A stretch of DNA of 41,124 nt from Limnohabitans sp. (GTDB taxonomy: Bacteria > Pseudomonadota > Gammaproteobacteria > Burkholderiales > Burkholderiaceae_C), in contig SHXD01000022.1 of assembly GCA_009693505.1 (NCBI GenBank), positions 1-41,124 of the forward strand. The letters are read 5' to 3'. Shown here piece by piece: positions 1 to 8,083 of this stretch. The translations under genes were made by a program, and so were the position numbers. Below the pieces are notes generated by a model. It was not told the origin of the DNA. It saw only the letters and a program-made list of their open reading frames with translations, and made no database searches. The first letter of the stretch is position 1. Each line of letters opens with the position of its first letter.

Positions 1-32
1 ATTTTTTGATTATTTTTAGAAACGAATCGTCG

Positions 33-1232
33 TTAATGAGTCTGCCTGGCTGGCTTCATAGCTACCCATATCAGCACAGCAGTTGCAGTCACAACCGAAC
101 TGACAAGTACCAAAGAAATTTCTTGCGAAAATGACAACGCACCCGCGACCCAAGCGACCAAGCCGCCAGTGGTCATGTGGATGGTTCCAATCATTGCCGA
201 GGCAACGCCGGCTTGCAGGGCTCGCCCTTCAAGCACCAGAGAAAACCCAGCTGGAAACACGATGCCCTGACCCACCGCATAAACGGTTAGCGCCAAAGAC
301 CAAAGCCACAAAGATGGCCACCAAATTGTGCAGACGAACATCAACATGCTGGCACCAATTAGCCACAGCCCTTGATTGATCAGCAAGACGCTAGACCACG
401 ATGCATTTTTTCTGACCCAAAAATTACCGCAAGCAAAGCCAAGGTAAGTGATGCCCAAAATAGCGGCAATAACACCCTCACTGCCTCCCGTAGAGTGCTT
501 GATTGCGGCTGGCCCTATGGCCGCCACCACAAAAAATGGGGCGCACGCGCAGGCAAACGTCAGAGAGGTTCGCAATATGAGGGCATCCGTTGCCACTTCA
601 AACCACACCTGCCACTTAGGCGCAGAAGTCCCTGTAGCGCGTGTTTCGGGTTGCCAGCGCCAAGACACAAAAATAACGAACACCACACAAACCACCAAGG
701 TCAGCAAAGGCACGCGCCAGTTAAACCACCAGCCAAGGGCCCAAGCTAAGGGTTGCGTGATCACGGGCGTTGCGGCAAACACATTTGAAAGAGTTGCCAT
801 GTTGCGTTGAAGAATTGCGCCTTGATGCAAGTCGCGAAGGCAAACGCGCGGCACCACCATACAAGTTGAAAGCCCAAATCCAGATATGAACCGTGCCCAC
901 AGCAGCTGGGCATCACTGGTGGACAATGAAGCCGCAATGGCCCCCAACAATCCCAATAGCAATCCGCCCATCATGGCTGGGCGTCGTCCCCAATGGTCTG
1001 CCGCACTTCCCATAAAGGGTTGACCAAGGCCCAGGCCCAATACATACAGAGCCACAGTTGCCGCTCGGGCATTGGGATCCATGTACATGTTGTCTGCAAA
1101 AACTGGCGATATGCCTACCGCAAGATTGACCCCAAATGGCGCCAAGGCAGCAAGCAAAGCAAAAAAGGCAGCACCGTAGAACCAGCCATCAACTCCACCT
1201 GAAGCAGACTTCGAGTCTGAGGTCAATGACAT
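33..1232 (-). CDS. MFS transporter, Bcr/CflA-like drug-H+ antiporter type
   Basis: The product has about 399 residues and about twelve hydrophobic segments, the usual layout of a 12-TM major facilitator protein of the inner membrane. The loop after the second or third segment carries GSAADHWGRRPAMM, a good match to the MFS motif A (GxxxDRxGRR). I place the start at ATG 1232 rather than at the TTG 12 bases upstream, because a purine-rich stretch (AAAGATAGG) lies just before the ATG. The upstream cupin gene ends at 1241, so the two are almost certainly one transcript. The family exports drugs or small metabolites; the context suggests transport of a pathway substrate, intermediate or by-product, but that is inference. 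The gene is complete, with its stop at 33-35. Confidence 0.85.
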   Translation of the reverse strand: MSLTSDSKSASGGVDGWFYGAAFFALLAALAPFGVNLAVGISPVFADNMYMDPNARAATVALYVLGLGLGQPFMGSAADHWGRRPAMMGGLLLGLLGAIAASLSTSDAQLLWARFISGFGLSTCMVVPRVCLRDLHQGAILQRNMATLSNVFAATPVITQPLAWALGWWFNWRVPLLTLVVCVVFVIFVSWRWQPETRATGTSAPKWQVWFEVATDALILRTSLTFACACAPFFVVAAIGPAAIKHSTGGSEGVIAAILGITYLGFACGNFWVRKNASWSSVLLINQGLWLIGASMLMFVCTIWWPSLWLWSLALTVYAVGQGIVFPAGFSLVLEGRALQAGVASAMIGTIHMTTGGLVAWVAGALSFSQEISLVLVSSVVTATAVLIWVAMKPARQTH

Positions 1233-1240
1233 CCTATCTT

Positions 1241-1795
1241 TCAATCGGTCACGCGCTCAATGGACTGGCCGTTTTCGCTCATGAGTTTGACGGCCTCAGG
1301 AGACCACTCGACAGCGGGAGACTCACCACTGATGATGGCAAACAAAATGCCTTCATCTTTACCTTGCGGTACATCGATGCATTCGAAGCGACGTTGAACA
1401 CATATGGGGACAGCGATGAAATCCATAGGGTTTAGGATCACATGTTCATTGCCCTTGTCGCCCTCCCACTCAATCATCCAGCGTCCTGCGATGGGCATAA
1501 AGCATTCGGAAGTGTCATGGGTGTGCATGAGTACGCCACAGCCGGCACGCGCCCTGACAAAAGCGGCACCATAGCCAGTCGGTTGACTTGTGATGCGCGC
1601 AGCCACGTGGTTGCCAAAAGGCGAATGTTGAATTTCACCTTTTGGCTGCTCAAAACCCAGCACGCTGAGGAATGTGCGTTGGCAATTGGCCAAGTGCATG
1701 TCTGGCAAACCGGTGGTGACTGGGTTCAACTCATCGTAACGGGCCACACAGTTGAGCACGTTGTTGCGCTCGGGCTTGATCACTGTAATGGTCAT
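1241..1795 (-). CDS. Cupin-domain protein of unknown function
   Basis: The product has 184 residues and one clear cupin motif 1, in HTHDTSECFMPIAGRW: the spacing H-x-H-x3-E-x6-G gives the usual two-His plus Glu metal ligands. The second cupin motif (VPICVQRRFECID) lacks the typical His, so the metal site may be incomplete or unusual. A good ribosome site (AGGAG) precedes the ATG at 1795. It lies upstream of the MFS gene and 511 bases downstream of the enamidase gene on the same strand, within the nicotinate-type cluster. Cupins of this size can be dioxygenases, isomerases or binding proteins; nothing in the sequence fixes the reaction. A role on a ring-opened intermediate is possible but only inferred from position. 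Confidence 0.75.
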   Translation of the reverse strand: MTITVIKPERNNVLNCVARYDELNPVTTGLPDMHLANCQRTFLSVLGFEQPKGEIQHSPFGNHVAARITSQPTGYGAAFVRARAGCGVLMHTHDTSECFMPIAGRWMIEWEGDKGNEHVILNPMDFIAVPICVQRRFECIDVPQGKDEGILFAIISGESPAVEWSPEAVKLMSENGQSIERVTD

Positions 1796-2306
1796 GTTGG
1801 TCTCCTAGTTAAAAAATCGGCATACGGTATGGACGTCACCCGGTTCTGTAGACATATTTCAACTTCCAGTTCGAAGTTGCTCGAATGCCATCGGGCTCAG
1901 TTAGTGGACGCTTGTTTCTGCCTTCAGAAAATCCTGTAGGCGTTGTCGTTTACTTGCACGGTGGACAAGGGGTGGATTGAAATTTTCTGCTGTGCAAATG
2001 AAACGGCACGATATGCTTACTTTCAATCGCTGCGAATCTGCATTGCCTTAATTGAACTTTTGTTGTCCGAGCGCTCTGGAGTTATTGCGCAAAATTTTGA
2101 ACGATTGATGAATTTGATACCTGAAAATTGAGATTGATTAGGACGTTTTAGCCTCGAATTTTTGAATGCCAGCAAGCAGTTTTAAAATGATTGGATATAC
2201 CAAAATAATGAAGGCAACCTGTGGGCACAATCAATTCAATGACAGCCGATTTACTTTGAGCACAAACAGCAAACGAGTCGGCTGAAATAGGCTTTAAAGC
2301 ATCGCT
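1796..2306. other. 511-bp AT-rich intergenic region with a gene remnant
   Basis: This stretch lies between the cupin start and the enamidase stop, both on the minus strand. It is more AT-rich than the flanking genes. It holds a 76-bp remnant of an esterase gene (1890-1965, listed separately) and presumably the promoter of the cupin-MFS pair at its left end. A 62-codon reading frame at 1943-2131 starts in the remnant and resembles nothing I recognise. The rest shows no convincing gene. Confidence 0.6.
1890..1965 (+). pseudogene. Remnant of an HSL-family esterase gene (second copy of the 16649 gene)
   Basis: These 76 bases match 16813-16888 inside the intact esterase gene with only four differences (at 1893, 1936, 1947 and 1962). 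Read in the corresponding frame they give SGSVSGRLFLPSENPVGVVV followed by YLHGG, which includes the start of the HGGG oxyanion-hole motif. Three of the four changes are silent; the fourth is Leu to Val. A TGA stop follows shortly after the match. In-frame residues before the match are only weakly similar to the intact protein, and after it similarity ends abruptly. It is therefore a broken fragment in the same orientation as the intact gene. Confidence 0.85.
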
Positions 2307-3494
2307 TTACACTTGCACAGGCACTTGCGTAGCTGGCGGTGTATTGCGACTTCTGCTACAGCGTACCAAGCCGTCAATCATGACCATGCCCACACCGGGT
2401 ATGTCACCCAATTGGACGCTCTCGAGCAAAGTTTTGCCTGCGGTGTGTTGTGCGCGGTCCATGAAGACAAAGTCAGCCGCACGACCCACTTCAATTAACC
2501 CACAATTCAAATTGCGAATGCGCGCCGTGTTGCCTGTGGCAAAACAAAAAACCAATTCGGCCGGTATGTTGCCAAGGCTTGAGAGCAGGGCCACCATGCG
2601 CAGCATGCCCAAGGGCTGAACACCTGAGCCGGCAGGCCCATCGGTGCCTAAAATCACGCGGTGTGGGCACTTGAGCTCGAGGGCAGCTTTGGCCGCGATG
2701 ATGGCGATGCGTTCGTTACCGTTGTGAACGATCTCAATGGCTCGGCTTGATTTCTCGCACAACTCACACACATGCGCTTCAGGCAAAGAGGTGTGGCCGC
2801 CGTTGATGTGGCCAATCACGTCAGCGTCTGCTTCAAGCACCACATCTTTGTCGATCAAACCTGATCCTGGAATAGACGGGCCGCCTGTGTGGATAGTGCT
2901 TTGTATGCCGTTCTTGCGGGCCCAAGCCACCATTTCTTTGGCTTCATAACCAGCCTTGACGGAGCCAAGCCCAACTTCGCCCAAAAGTGTCACGCCAGCG
3001 GCGGCGAGTTCTTCAAAGTCGTGCTCGGTCATGCCTTTTTCTATGATGGGTGCACCCGCAATGACTTTTACCCCCCCTGGTCGGAAGTTGTCAAAAGCGC
3101 GCTGTGCGGTGATGGCCAAGGCTTTGAGGCCCACGATGTCTTTGGGGCGACCTGGCAAGTGCACTTCACCTGCAGAAATCATGGTGGTCACGCCGCCGTG
3201 CAGGGTAGATTCAATCCAGCCAAGTTGGTTTTGTCGCGGCGTCCAGTCACCAAAAACAGGGTGCACATGGCTGTCGATCAAGCCAGGCGCAACGCAGGTT
3301 TGTTGGACATCGATGGTGGTTTTTGCGCCTGAAATATCACAATCTTTTTCCCGTCCAACGGCGGTGATGATGCCATCTTGAATCACAATGGTATCGGCGT
3401 CCAAGATGGGGCGGTCAATGTCACCGGAGAGTAACAATCCAATGTGACGTAAGACCACTTTGCCTGATTTTTCTTCCACAATTGCGGTTGCCAT
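2307..3494 (-). CDS. ena: Enamidase-like amidohydrolase (6-oxo-1,4,5,6-tetrahydronicotinate ring opening)
   Basis: The product has 395 residues and belongs to the metal-dependent amidohydrolase superfamily. It shows the HxH metal motif at residues 76-78 (DSHVHP), further His residues in IHTGG and GHINGG, and an Asp in ILGTDGPAG. The segments LHGGVTTMISAGEVHLPGRP, LGEVGLGSVK and the tail SRNTPPA closely resemble the enamidase of Eubacterium barkeri as I remember it. That enzyme hydrolyses 1,4,5,6-tetrahydro-6-oxonicotinate to 2-formylglutarate and ammonia. The Glu of GEVGLG is likely the metal-bridging residue that replaces the carboxylated lysine in that enzyme. ATG 3494 is preferred over an upstream start because GGAGAAG precedes it. 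It is divergent from the reductase gene, which fits two consecutive steps of one pathway. Confidence 0.85.
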   Translation of the reverse strand: MATAIVEEKSGKVVLRHIGLLLSGDIDRPILDADTIVIQDGIITAVGREKDCDISGAKTTIDVQQTCVAPGLIDSHVHPVFGDWTPRQNQLGWIESTLHGGVTTMISAGEVHLPGRPKDIVGLKALAITAQRAFDNFRPGGVKVIAGAPIIEKGMTEHDFEELAAAGVTLLGEVGLGSVKAGYEAKEMVAWARKNGIQSTIHTGGPSIPGSGLIDKDVVLEADADVIGHINGGHTSLPEAHVCELCEKSSRAIEIVHNGNERIAIIAAKAALELKCPHRVILGTDGPAGSGVQPLGMLRMVALLSSLGNIPAELVFCFATGNTARIRNLNCGLIEVGRAADFVFMDRAQHTAGKTLLESVQLGDIPGVGMVMIDGLVRCSRSRNTPPATQVPVQV

Positions 3495-3655
3495 GCGAGC
3501 TTCTCCAATGTCATCAATTTTGACAGTATGAACGCAATACTGAGCACAACTCACGCAATGCGATATATTGCAGTTTAAGCGAATTTTTATAAGACCAATT
3601 TGTAGCGAATGTTACACAAGATGAATCCCACAGACAACTTGCGCGCGACGCCAAA
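3495..3655. promoter_or_regulatory. Divergent promoter region with a near-palindromic site
   Basis: This 161-bp AT-rich region separates the divergent enamidase and reductase genes and must hold at least one promoter in each direction. At 3559-3572 there is a near-perfect 14-bp inverted repeat, TGCGATATATTGCA, with one G-T mismatch pair, a plausible operator. No regulator gene is seen in the window. I cannot assign -35 and -10 boxes with confidence. Confidence 0.45.
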
Positions 3656-5263
3656 ATGACCCATACCCACTCAGATGGTTTACCAGGGCCAGGCGAGTCA
3701 TCGCCCGATTGGGACGTGGAGCACACCTCTTTGCGCAACGAACAAATGTCTGGCAATAAAATTGAGTGCAATGCATGCCCTGTCCTGTGCCAAATTTCCA
3801 AGGGCCGCGCAGGGGCTTGTGACCGCTATGCTAATCGCGAGGGCCTGCTGGTTCGCTTGGATCCGGTGGTCGTTTTGAAGCAAGGCTTCGTGCACCAAGA
3901 CCCAAATGGTCAAGACCACAAACTCGGTGAATTGGTGTTAAGGGACGACGCGCAGATCAAAGCGGAGGACCAAGAGGCGACTCCATCCCATGGCGTATTT
4001 GTGACCGGTGTAGGCTCTTCTACCACTTACCCTGACTACAAACCTGCGCCTTTCATTGTGGCTTCGCAGTCACGCGGCGTGGACATGGTGACGGTGGTCA
4101 CAGAGGGTATTTTCAGTTACTGCAGTTTGAAAGTGAAGATCGACACCGACCGCTACTTGGGGCCAGAGCAGGCTGCTGTGCGTTGCCAAGGTGAGGTGGT
4201 TGGGCATGTCACCACCGCTGAATACGGCTCGCAAATGCTCAGCTTGGGCGGCGTGCACCACTTGACGGGCGGCAGTAAAAAAGAGGGTCGAATTACCATG
4301 ACTTTGATGCAAGCTTTAGGCAATCGCGAAGCTGTCGAAGTTCAGATCGAAGGGGGCTCCAGTGTGGTGCTGCAAGCAGGCCAAGCGCCCATTGTCAACG
4401 GCGTGAAGGAGCAACGCATGCGGGTCGGTTGCGGCTCTGCGGCCATCGGTATTTTTGCGCAGCAGTGGCTTGGCCTTTGCGATGAAGTGGTGGTGGTAGA
4501 TGACCACATCACCGGCGTATTGAGTGAGCACCAAGCGGGGCGATGTTTGCACATTCCCCAAAGCGGCATTCGCATCAAAGGGCGCAAGTCTACACCGGGA
4601 CGCTACTTTCAAGTGGCCAACCCAGGCACCGGTTGGGGCGGCACAGACATTGAAGATCCGCTGTCGATTTTGGACGCATGGGACCCCGATGTGGCCCGGC
4701 CAGGCATGCGTTTGCTGATGACTTCGACCACCGGCGAGCACGCCGCTTGGTATGTGCTGGATCAGCACCTGCAGCCAATAGTTGCGCCCATGCCAGATCA
4801 GGTGCGCCAGGTGGTTGATCGTATTGGTGAGAACTGTGAGCCTTCATTGGTTTCGGTGCTGTTCTTGGGTGGGGCGGGTGGCAGTTTGCGAGCAGGCATC
4901 ACGGACAACCCTGTGCAACTGACGCGTGCCATCAAACGTGCTTTGGTCAACGTGACTTGTGGTGGCGCACCTTCTTTTGTGTGGCCCGGAGGGGGCATTA
5001 CCATCATGGTGGATGTGTTGCGCATGCCCCGTGGAAGTTTCGGCACCGTGCCCACCCCAGCCATTGTGGCCCCGATCGAATTCACCATGCGCCTGTCAGA
5101 TTACAAATCATTGGGGGGTCATATGGGTTTTGTACGCAGCCTGGATGACAGCTTGCGCCACGGCGCTTGGCACACCGACGGGGCGCCGACACAAGTGCGC
5201 TGGGAGGCACCGTCCATACGGGACAACCCTTGGCCTTTGGACAGTGCGCCGATGTTAGGCTAG
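3656..5263 (+). CDS. hnr: 6-hydroxynicotinate reductase-like iron-sulfur protein
   Basis: The product has 535 residues. Near the N-terminus four cysteines (C38-x2-C41-x3-C45-x9-C55, in ECNACPVLCQ to GACDRY) form a likely Fe-S cluster site. Later glycine-rich segments (VGCGSAAIGIFAQQ, GGGITIMV) may bind a flavin. I recognise it as the family annotated as 6-hydroxynicotinate reductase, which in Eubacterium barkeri reduces 6-hydroxynicotinate to 1,4,5,6-tetrahydro-6-oxonicotinate with reduced ferredoxin. The start is uncertain: neither ATG 3656 nor ATG 3746 has a clear ribosome site. ATG 3746 begins just before the cysteine motif and is a good alternative. It heads the plus-strand operon and is divergent from the enamidase gene. 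The electron donor in a respiratory host is unknown. Confidence 0.78.
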   Translation: MTHTHSDGLPGPGESSPDWDVEHTSLRNEQMSGNKIECNACPVLCQISKGRAGACDRYANREGLLVRLDPVVVLKQGFVHQDPNGQDHKLGELVLRDDAQIKAEDQEATPSHGVFVTGVGSSTTYPDYKPAPFIVASQSRGVDMVTVVTEGIFSYCSLKVKIDTDRYLGPEQAAVRCQGEVVGHVTTAEYGSQMLSLGGVHHLTGGSKKEGRITMTLMQALGNREAVEVQIEGGSSVVLQAGQAPIVNGVKEQRMRVGCGSAAIGIFAQQWLGLCDEVVVVDDHITGVLSEHQAGRCLHIPQSGIRIKGRKSTPGRYFQVANPGTGWGGTDIEDPLSILDAWDPDVARPGMRLLMTSTTGEHAAWYVLDQHLQPIVAPMPDQVRQVVDRIGENCEPSLVSVLFLGGAGGSLRAGITDNPVQLTRAIKRALVNVTCGGAPSFVWPGGGITIMVDVLRMPRGSFGTVPTPAIVAPIEFTMRLSDYKSLGGHMGFVRSLDDSLRHGAWHTDGAPTQVRWEAPSIRDNPWPLDSAPMLG

Positions 5264-5269
5264 TCTCAC

Positions 5270-6160
5270 ATGTCTGCCCAGCGCCGCCTCCTCAGCCCCA
5301 ACCGTTGGTATTTTCAACACGGCCCCATTGACTTGATCATTCAAGCCGATGGTGATCAGGCCTGCGTTTCGAATGCACACGAACAGGCTTGGGGCAAATT
5401 TCAAGATGTGTTGCCAACTTTGGTGGAGGAGTTGCCTGTGCTGCGTAAAGCGGTGCAAGCGCAGGCAAACAATCCTTTAAACGGTGCTATTGCACGGATG
5501 ATGTGGGAGGCTTGCGCACCCTTGGCCAAGGCATCCATCACCGGCCACGATGGTTTTATCACACCCATGGCTGCGGTGGCAGGCTCAGTGGCGCAAAGCC
5601 TGCTGGCGTGCTATCAACAAAGCGGCGTGACACGCGCTTGGGTTAACAATGGGGGTGATATTGCTTTGCATTTGACAGCGGGCACTTCGAGCCGAATTGG
5701 CTTGGTCAGCGACATTGCCCGAGCTTGGGCTAAAGCGCCTGGCGCGCAAGATCTACTCGATGGCGAGCTGCACGTGACATCGCAGATGCCGGTGCGCGGG
5801 ATTGCAACCAGCGGATGGCGCGGCCGCAGTCACTCTTTGGGCATTGCCGACAGCGTGACCGTGTTGGCCATGACGGCCTCGCAAGCTGATGCGGCAGTCA
5901 CATTGATTGCCAATGCGGTCAACATTTTCGATGCACGTATCTTGCGTCAACCTGCAAATCAAATGCGTGATGACAGTGATTTGGGTGAACGTTGCGTGAC
6001 GGTGGCAGTGCCTGCGCTGCCCGCACATCTGGTGGCGCAAGCCTTGGCCAATGGCCATGCTTGCGCGCAAGATTTGCATGCACAGGGCTTGATTCACGCG
6101 GTCTTGTTATGCTGTCAAGGACAGTTTGAATATGCAGGGCAAGAAGCCTGCTTAGCTTGA
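5270..6160 (+). CDS. UPF0280 / ApbE-like protein
   Basis: The product has 296 residues and matches the UPF0280 family, a distant branch of the ApbE-type flavin transferases. Visible landmarks are GHDGFITPMAAVAGSVAQ, AWVNNGGDIALHL and GIATSGWRGRSHSLGIADSV. The last corresponds in position to the metal and FAD-binding region of ApbE, but the usual DAxxTA motif is altered to GIADSVTVLA. It starts only six bases after the reductase stop codon, so it is translated from the same message. Family function is not established; the pairing with a putative Fe-S flavoprotein suggests a role in flavin attachment or reductase maturation, which is inference only. Confidence 0.7.
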   Translation: MSAQRRLLSPNRWYFQHGPIDLIIQADGDQACVSNAHEQAWGKFQDVLPTLVEELPVLRKAVQAQANNPLNGAIARMMWEACAPLAKASITGHDGFITPMAAVAGSVAQSLLACYQQSGVTRAWVNNGGDIALHLTAGTSSRIGLVSDIARAWAKAPGAQDLLDGELHVTSQMPVRGIATSGWRGRSHSLGIADSVTVLAMTASQADAAVTLIANAVNIFDARILRQPANQMRDDSDLGERCVTVAVPALPAHLVAQALANGHACAQDLHAQGLIHAVLLCCQGQFEYAGQEACLA

Positions 6161-6183
6161 TAGATAGATAGAAAGAATCATTT

Positions 6184-6768
6184 ATGAAAGCCAAAATTCG
6201 CAAACTTGTGGTGCAAGTTGACGAAACCCATCTTGAAGGCGGTCAAATTGTCTCGCCCCCCACGCGACGCGCATTGGCCATGGCGGTGATTGAAAATCCC
6301 TATGCGGGGCGCTACAGTGAAAACTTAGACAGCCTGATTCAGATCGGTGAAGAATTGGGCGGATTGCTGGGCATGCGCTGCATGCAAGCCTTGGGCATTC
6401 CGCCGGAGCAAGCGCAAAGTTATGGCAAAGCTGCGATCGTTGGTGAGGCGGGTGAACTTGAACATGCCGCCGCTGTGTTGCACCCCAAACTGGGAGCGCC
6501 TTTGCGCCAAGCAGTCAGCAAGGGTGCCGCTTTGGTGCCATCCGCCAAAAAACGCGGCACTTTAGGCACTACCATTGACGTGCCGCTGGGCCATAAAGAT
6601 GCGGCCTTCGTGCGCAGTCACTTTGACGCCATGGAAGCGCGCGTGAGCGATGCGCCTGGTGCCAACGAAATCTTGGTGGCCGTGGTGGTGACCGACAGTG
6701 GTCGTCCCTTGCCGCGCATTGGGGGCCTGCAAGTTGCAGACATCGTCGGGCAAGACGGCCTGCGTTGA
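6184..6768 (+). CDS. DUF1185 (PF06684, 'amino acid synthesis') family protein, copy 1
   Basis: The product has 194 residues and belongs to the family formerly called DUF1185, whose known structures are a variant of the chorismate mutase fold. Motifs shared with the second copy at 15685-16263 are NPYAGRY, the Y-(G/S)-KAAIVG and GExEH region, a VPS/VPA-x-K segment and VRSHF. These conserved charged and aromatic residues suggest an enzyme or a ligand-binding protein. The reaction is not known. It sits between the UPF0280 gene and the ABC importer in the same operon. A short GATA repeat (TGATAGATAGATAG) lies in the 23-bp gap before the ATG, and no strong ribosome site is visible. Confidence 0.75.
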   Translation: MKAKIRKLVVQVDETHLEGGQIVSPPTRRALAMAVIENPYAGRYSENLDSLIQIGEELGGLLGMRCMQALGIPPEQAQSYGKAAIVGEAGELEHAAAVLHPKLGAPLRQAVSKGAALVPSAKKRGTLGTTIDVPLGHKDAAFVRSHFDAMEARVSDAPGANEILVAVVVTDSGRPLPRIGGLQVADIVGQDGLR

Positions 6769-6807
6769 TTTTTTCTCTTCATCGTGCACATTTACAAAGG
6801 AGCCTAC

Positions 6808-8013
6808 ATGAAAAACTTTTGCGTTCTCTCACGCGCTACCGCCACTGTGGTGTTGGCTTTGGGCCTGACACCGGCCATGGCGCAAGGCGTCATTAAAATT
6901 GGTGAAATCAACAGCTACAAAGCGCAGCCCGCATTTTTAGAGCCCTATAAAAAAGGCATGGAGTTGGCGGTTGACGAGATCAACGCAGCAGGCGGCGTGA
7001 ATGGTAAAAAATTTCAGCTCGTCATCCGTGATGACAATGCCACCCCAGGTGATGCCGTGCGTGCAGCTGAAGAGCTGATTTCACGCGAGCAAGTTGATGT
7101 GCTCAGCGGCTCCTTCCTCTCGCACATTGGCTTAGCCTTGACAGATTTTTCAAAGCAAAAGAAAGTTTTCTTTTTGGCGGGTGAGCCTTTGACTGACAAA
7201 ATTGTTTGGCAAGGCGGAAGCAAATACACTTTCCGTTTGCGTGCATCGACCTACATGCAAGCGGCCATGTTGGTGCCAGAAGCGGTCAAGCTCAAGAAAA
7301 AACGCTGGGCTGTGGTCTACCCCAACTACGAATACGGCCAGTCTGCGGCCGCCACATTCAAACAGTTGCTCAAAGCCGCACAACCGGATGTTGAATTTGT
7401 GGCCGAACAAGCACCTGCTTTGGGCAAAGTCGAGGCGGGGGCTGTTGTTCAAGCATTGGCCGATGCCAAGCCCGATGCCATCTTCAATGTTTTGTTTGGC
7501 GCTGACCTGACCAAGTTCGTGCGCGAGGGCAACACCCGAGGTCTTTTCCAGGGCCGTGAGGTGGTCAGTTTGCTCACGGGTGAGCCCGAGTATTTAGACC
7601 CTCTGAAAGAGGAAACGCCCAATGGCTGGATCGTCACGGGCTACCCTTGGAATGGCATCAACACCGCAGAGCACAAAGCCTTTCTGGGTGCATACCAAAG
7701 CAAGTTCAACGATTACCCCCGCCTGGGCTCGGTCGTGGGTTACACCATGATTCAAGCGCTGGCCGTGGGCATCAAAAAAGCCAACAGCACCGATCCAGAG
7801 AAACTGGTAGTTGCTTTTCGTGACTTGAGCATGAGCAGTCCATTTGGCAAAGTAACTTTTCGCTCACAAGACCATCAATCGACCATGGGTGCGTTCGTTG
7901 GACGTATCAAAAACGAAAATGGCAAAGGCGTGATGGTGGACTACCGTTACCTGGACGGCGCTGCCTTCCAGCCTAGCAACGATGAAGTCAAGAAAATGCG
8001 TCAAGCGGATTGA
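6808..8013 (+). CDS. ABC importer periplasmic substrate-binding protein (LivK/ANF type)
   Basis: The product has 401 residues. It starts with a typical Sec signal peptide (KNFCVLSRATATVVLALGL, then likely cleavage after AMA before QGVIKIG). The mature part follows the type I periplasmic-binding fold of the branched-chain amino acid and aromatic acid uptake family, with AVDEINAAGGVNGKK and LVIRDDNATPGDAVRAAEEL early in the protein. ATG 6808 is chosen because AAAGGAG lies at ideal distance upstream. It is followed by the fused permease and two ATPases. The cluster context suggests that the ligand is nicotinate or a related ring compound rather than an amino acid; this is inference. Confidence 0.88.
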   Translation: MKNFCVLSRATATVVLALGLTPAMAQGVIKIGEINSYKAQPAFLEPYKKGMELAVDEINAAGGVNGKKFQLVIRDDNATPGDAVRAAEELISREQVDVLSGSFLSHIGLALTDFSKQKKVFFLAGEPLTDKIVWQGGSKYTFRLRASTYMQAAMLVPEAVKLKKKRWAVVYPNYEYGQSAAATFKQLLKAAQPDVEFVAEQAPALGKVEAGAVVQALADAKPDAIFNVLFGADLTKFVREGNTRGLFQGREVVSLLTGEPEYLDPLKEETPNGWIVTGYPWNGINTAEHKAFLGAYQSKFNDYPRLGSVVGYTMIQALAVGIKKANSTDPEKLVVAFRDLSMSSPFGKVTFRSQDHQSTMGAFVGRIKNENGKGVMVDYRYLDGAAFQPSNDEVKKMRQAD

Positions 8014-8083
8014 GTTAAAACCTGACCGGCCTCGCTATAGGCGCCTTGGCCCCTTGTGGGCTGTCTTTGACGGAATGTAGACA

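Noticed and set aside
1442-1939. Long plus-strand frame opposite the cupin gene
   Set aside because: It is antisense to a clear cupin gene and has no family features. Only its very end overlaps the esterase remnant, and in the wrong frame.
6158-6176. GATAGATAGATAG short tandem repeat before the first DUF1185 gene
   Set aside because: Only about three units; too short to be more than a chance or slippage feature.
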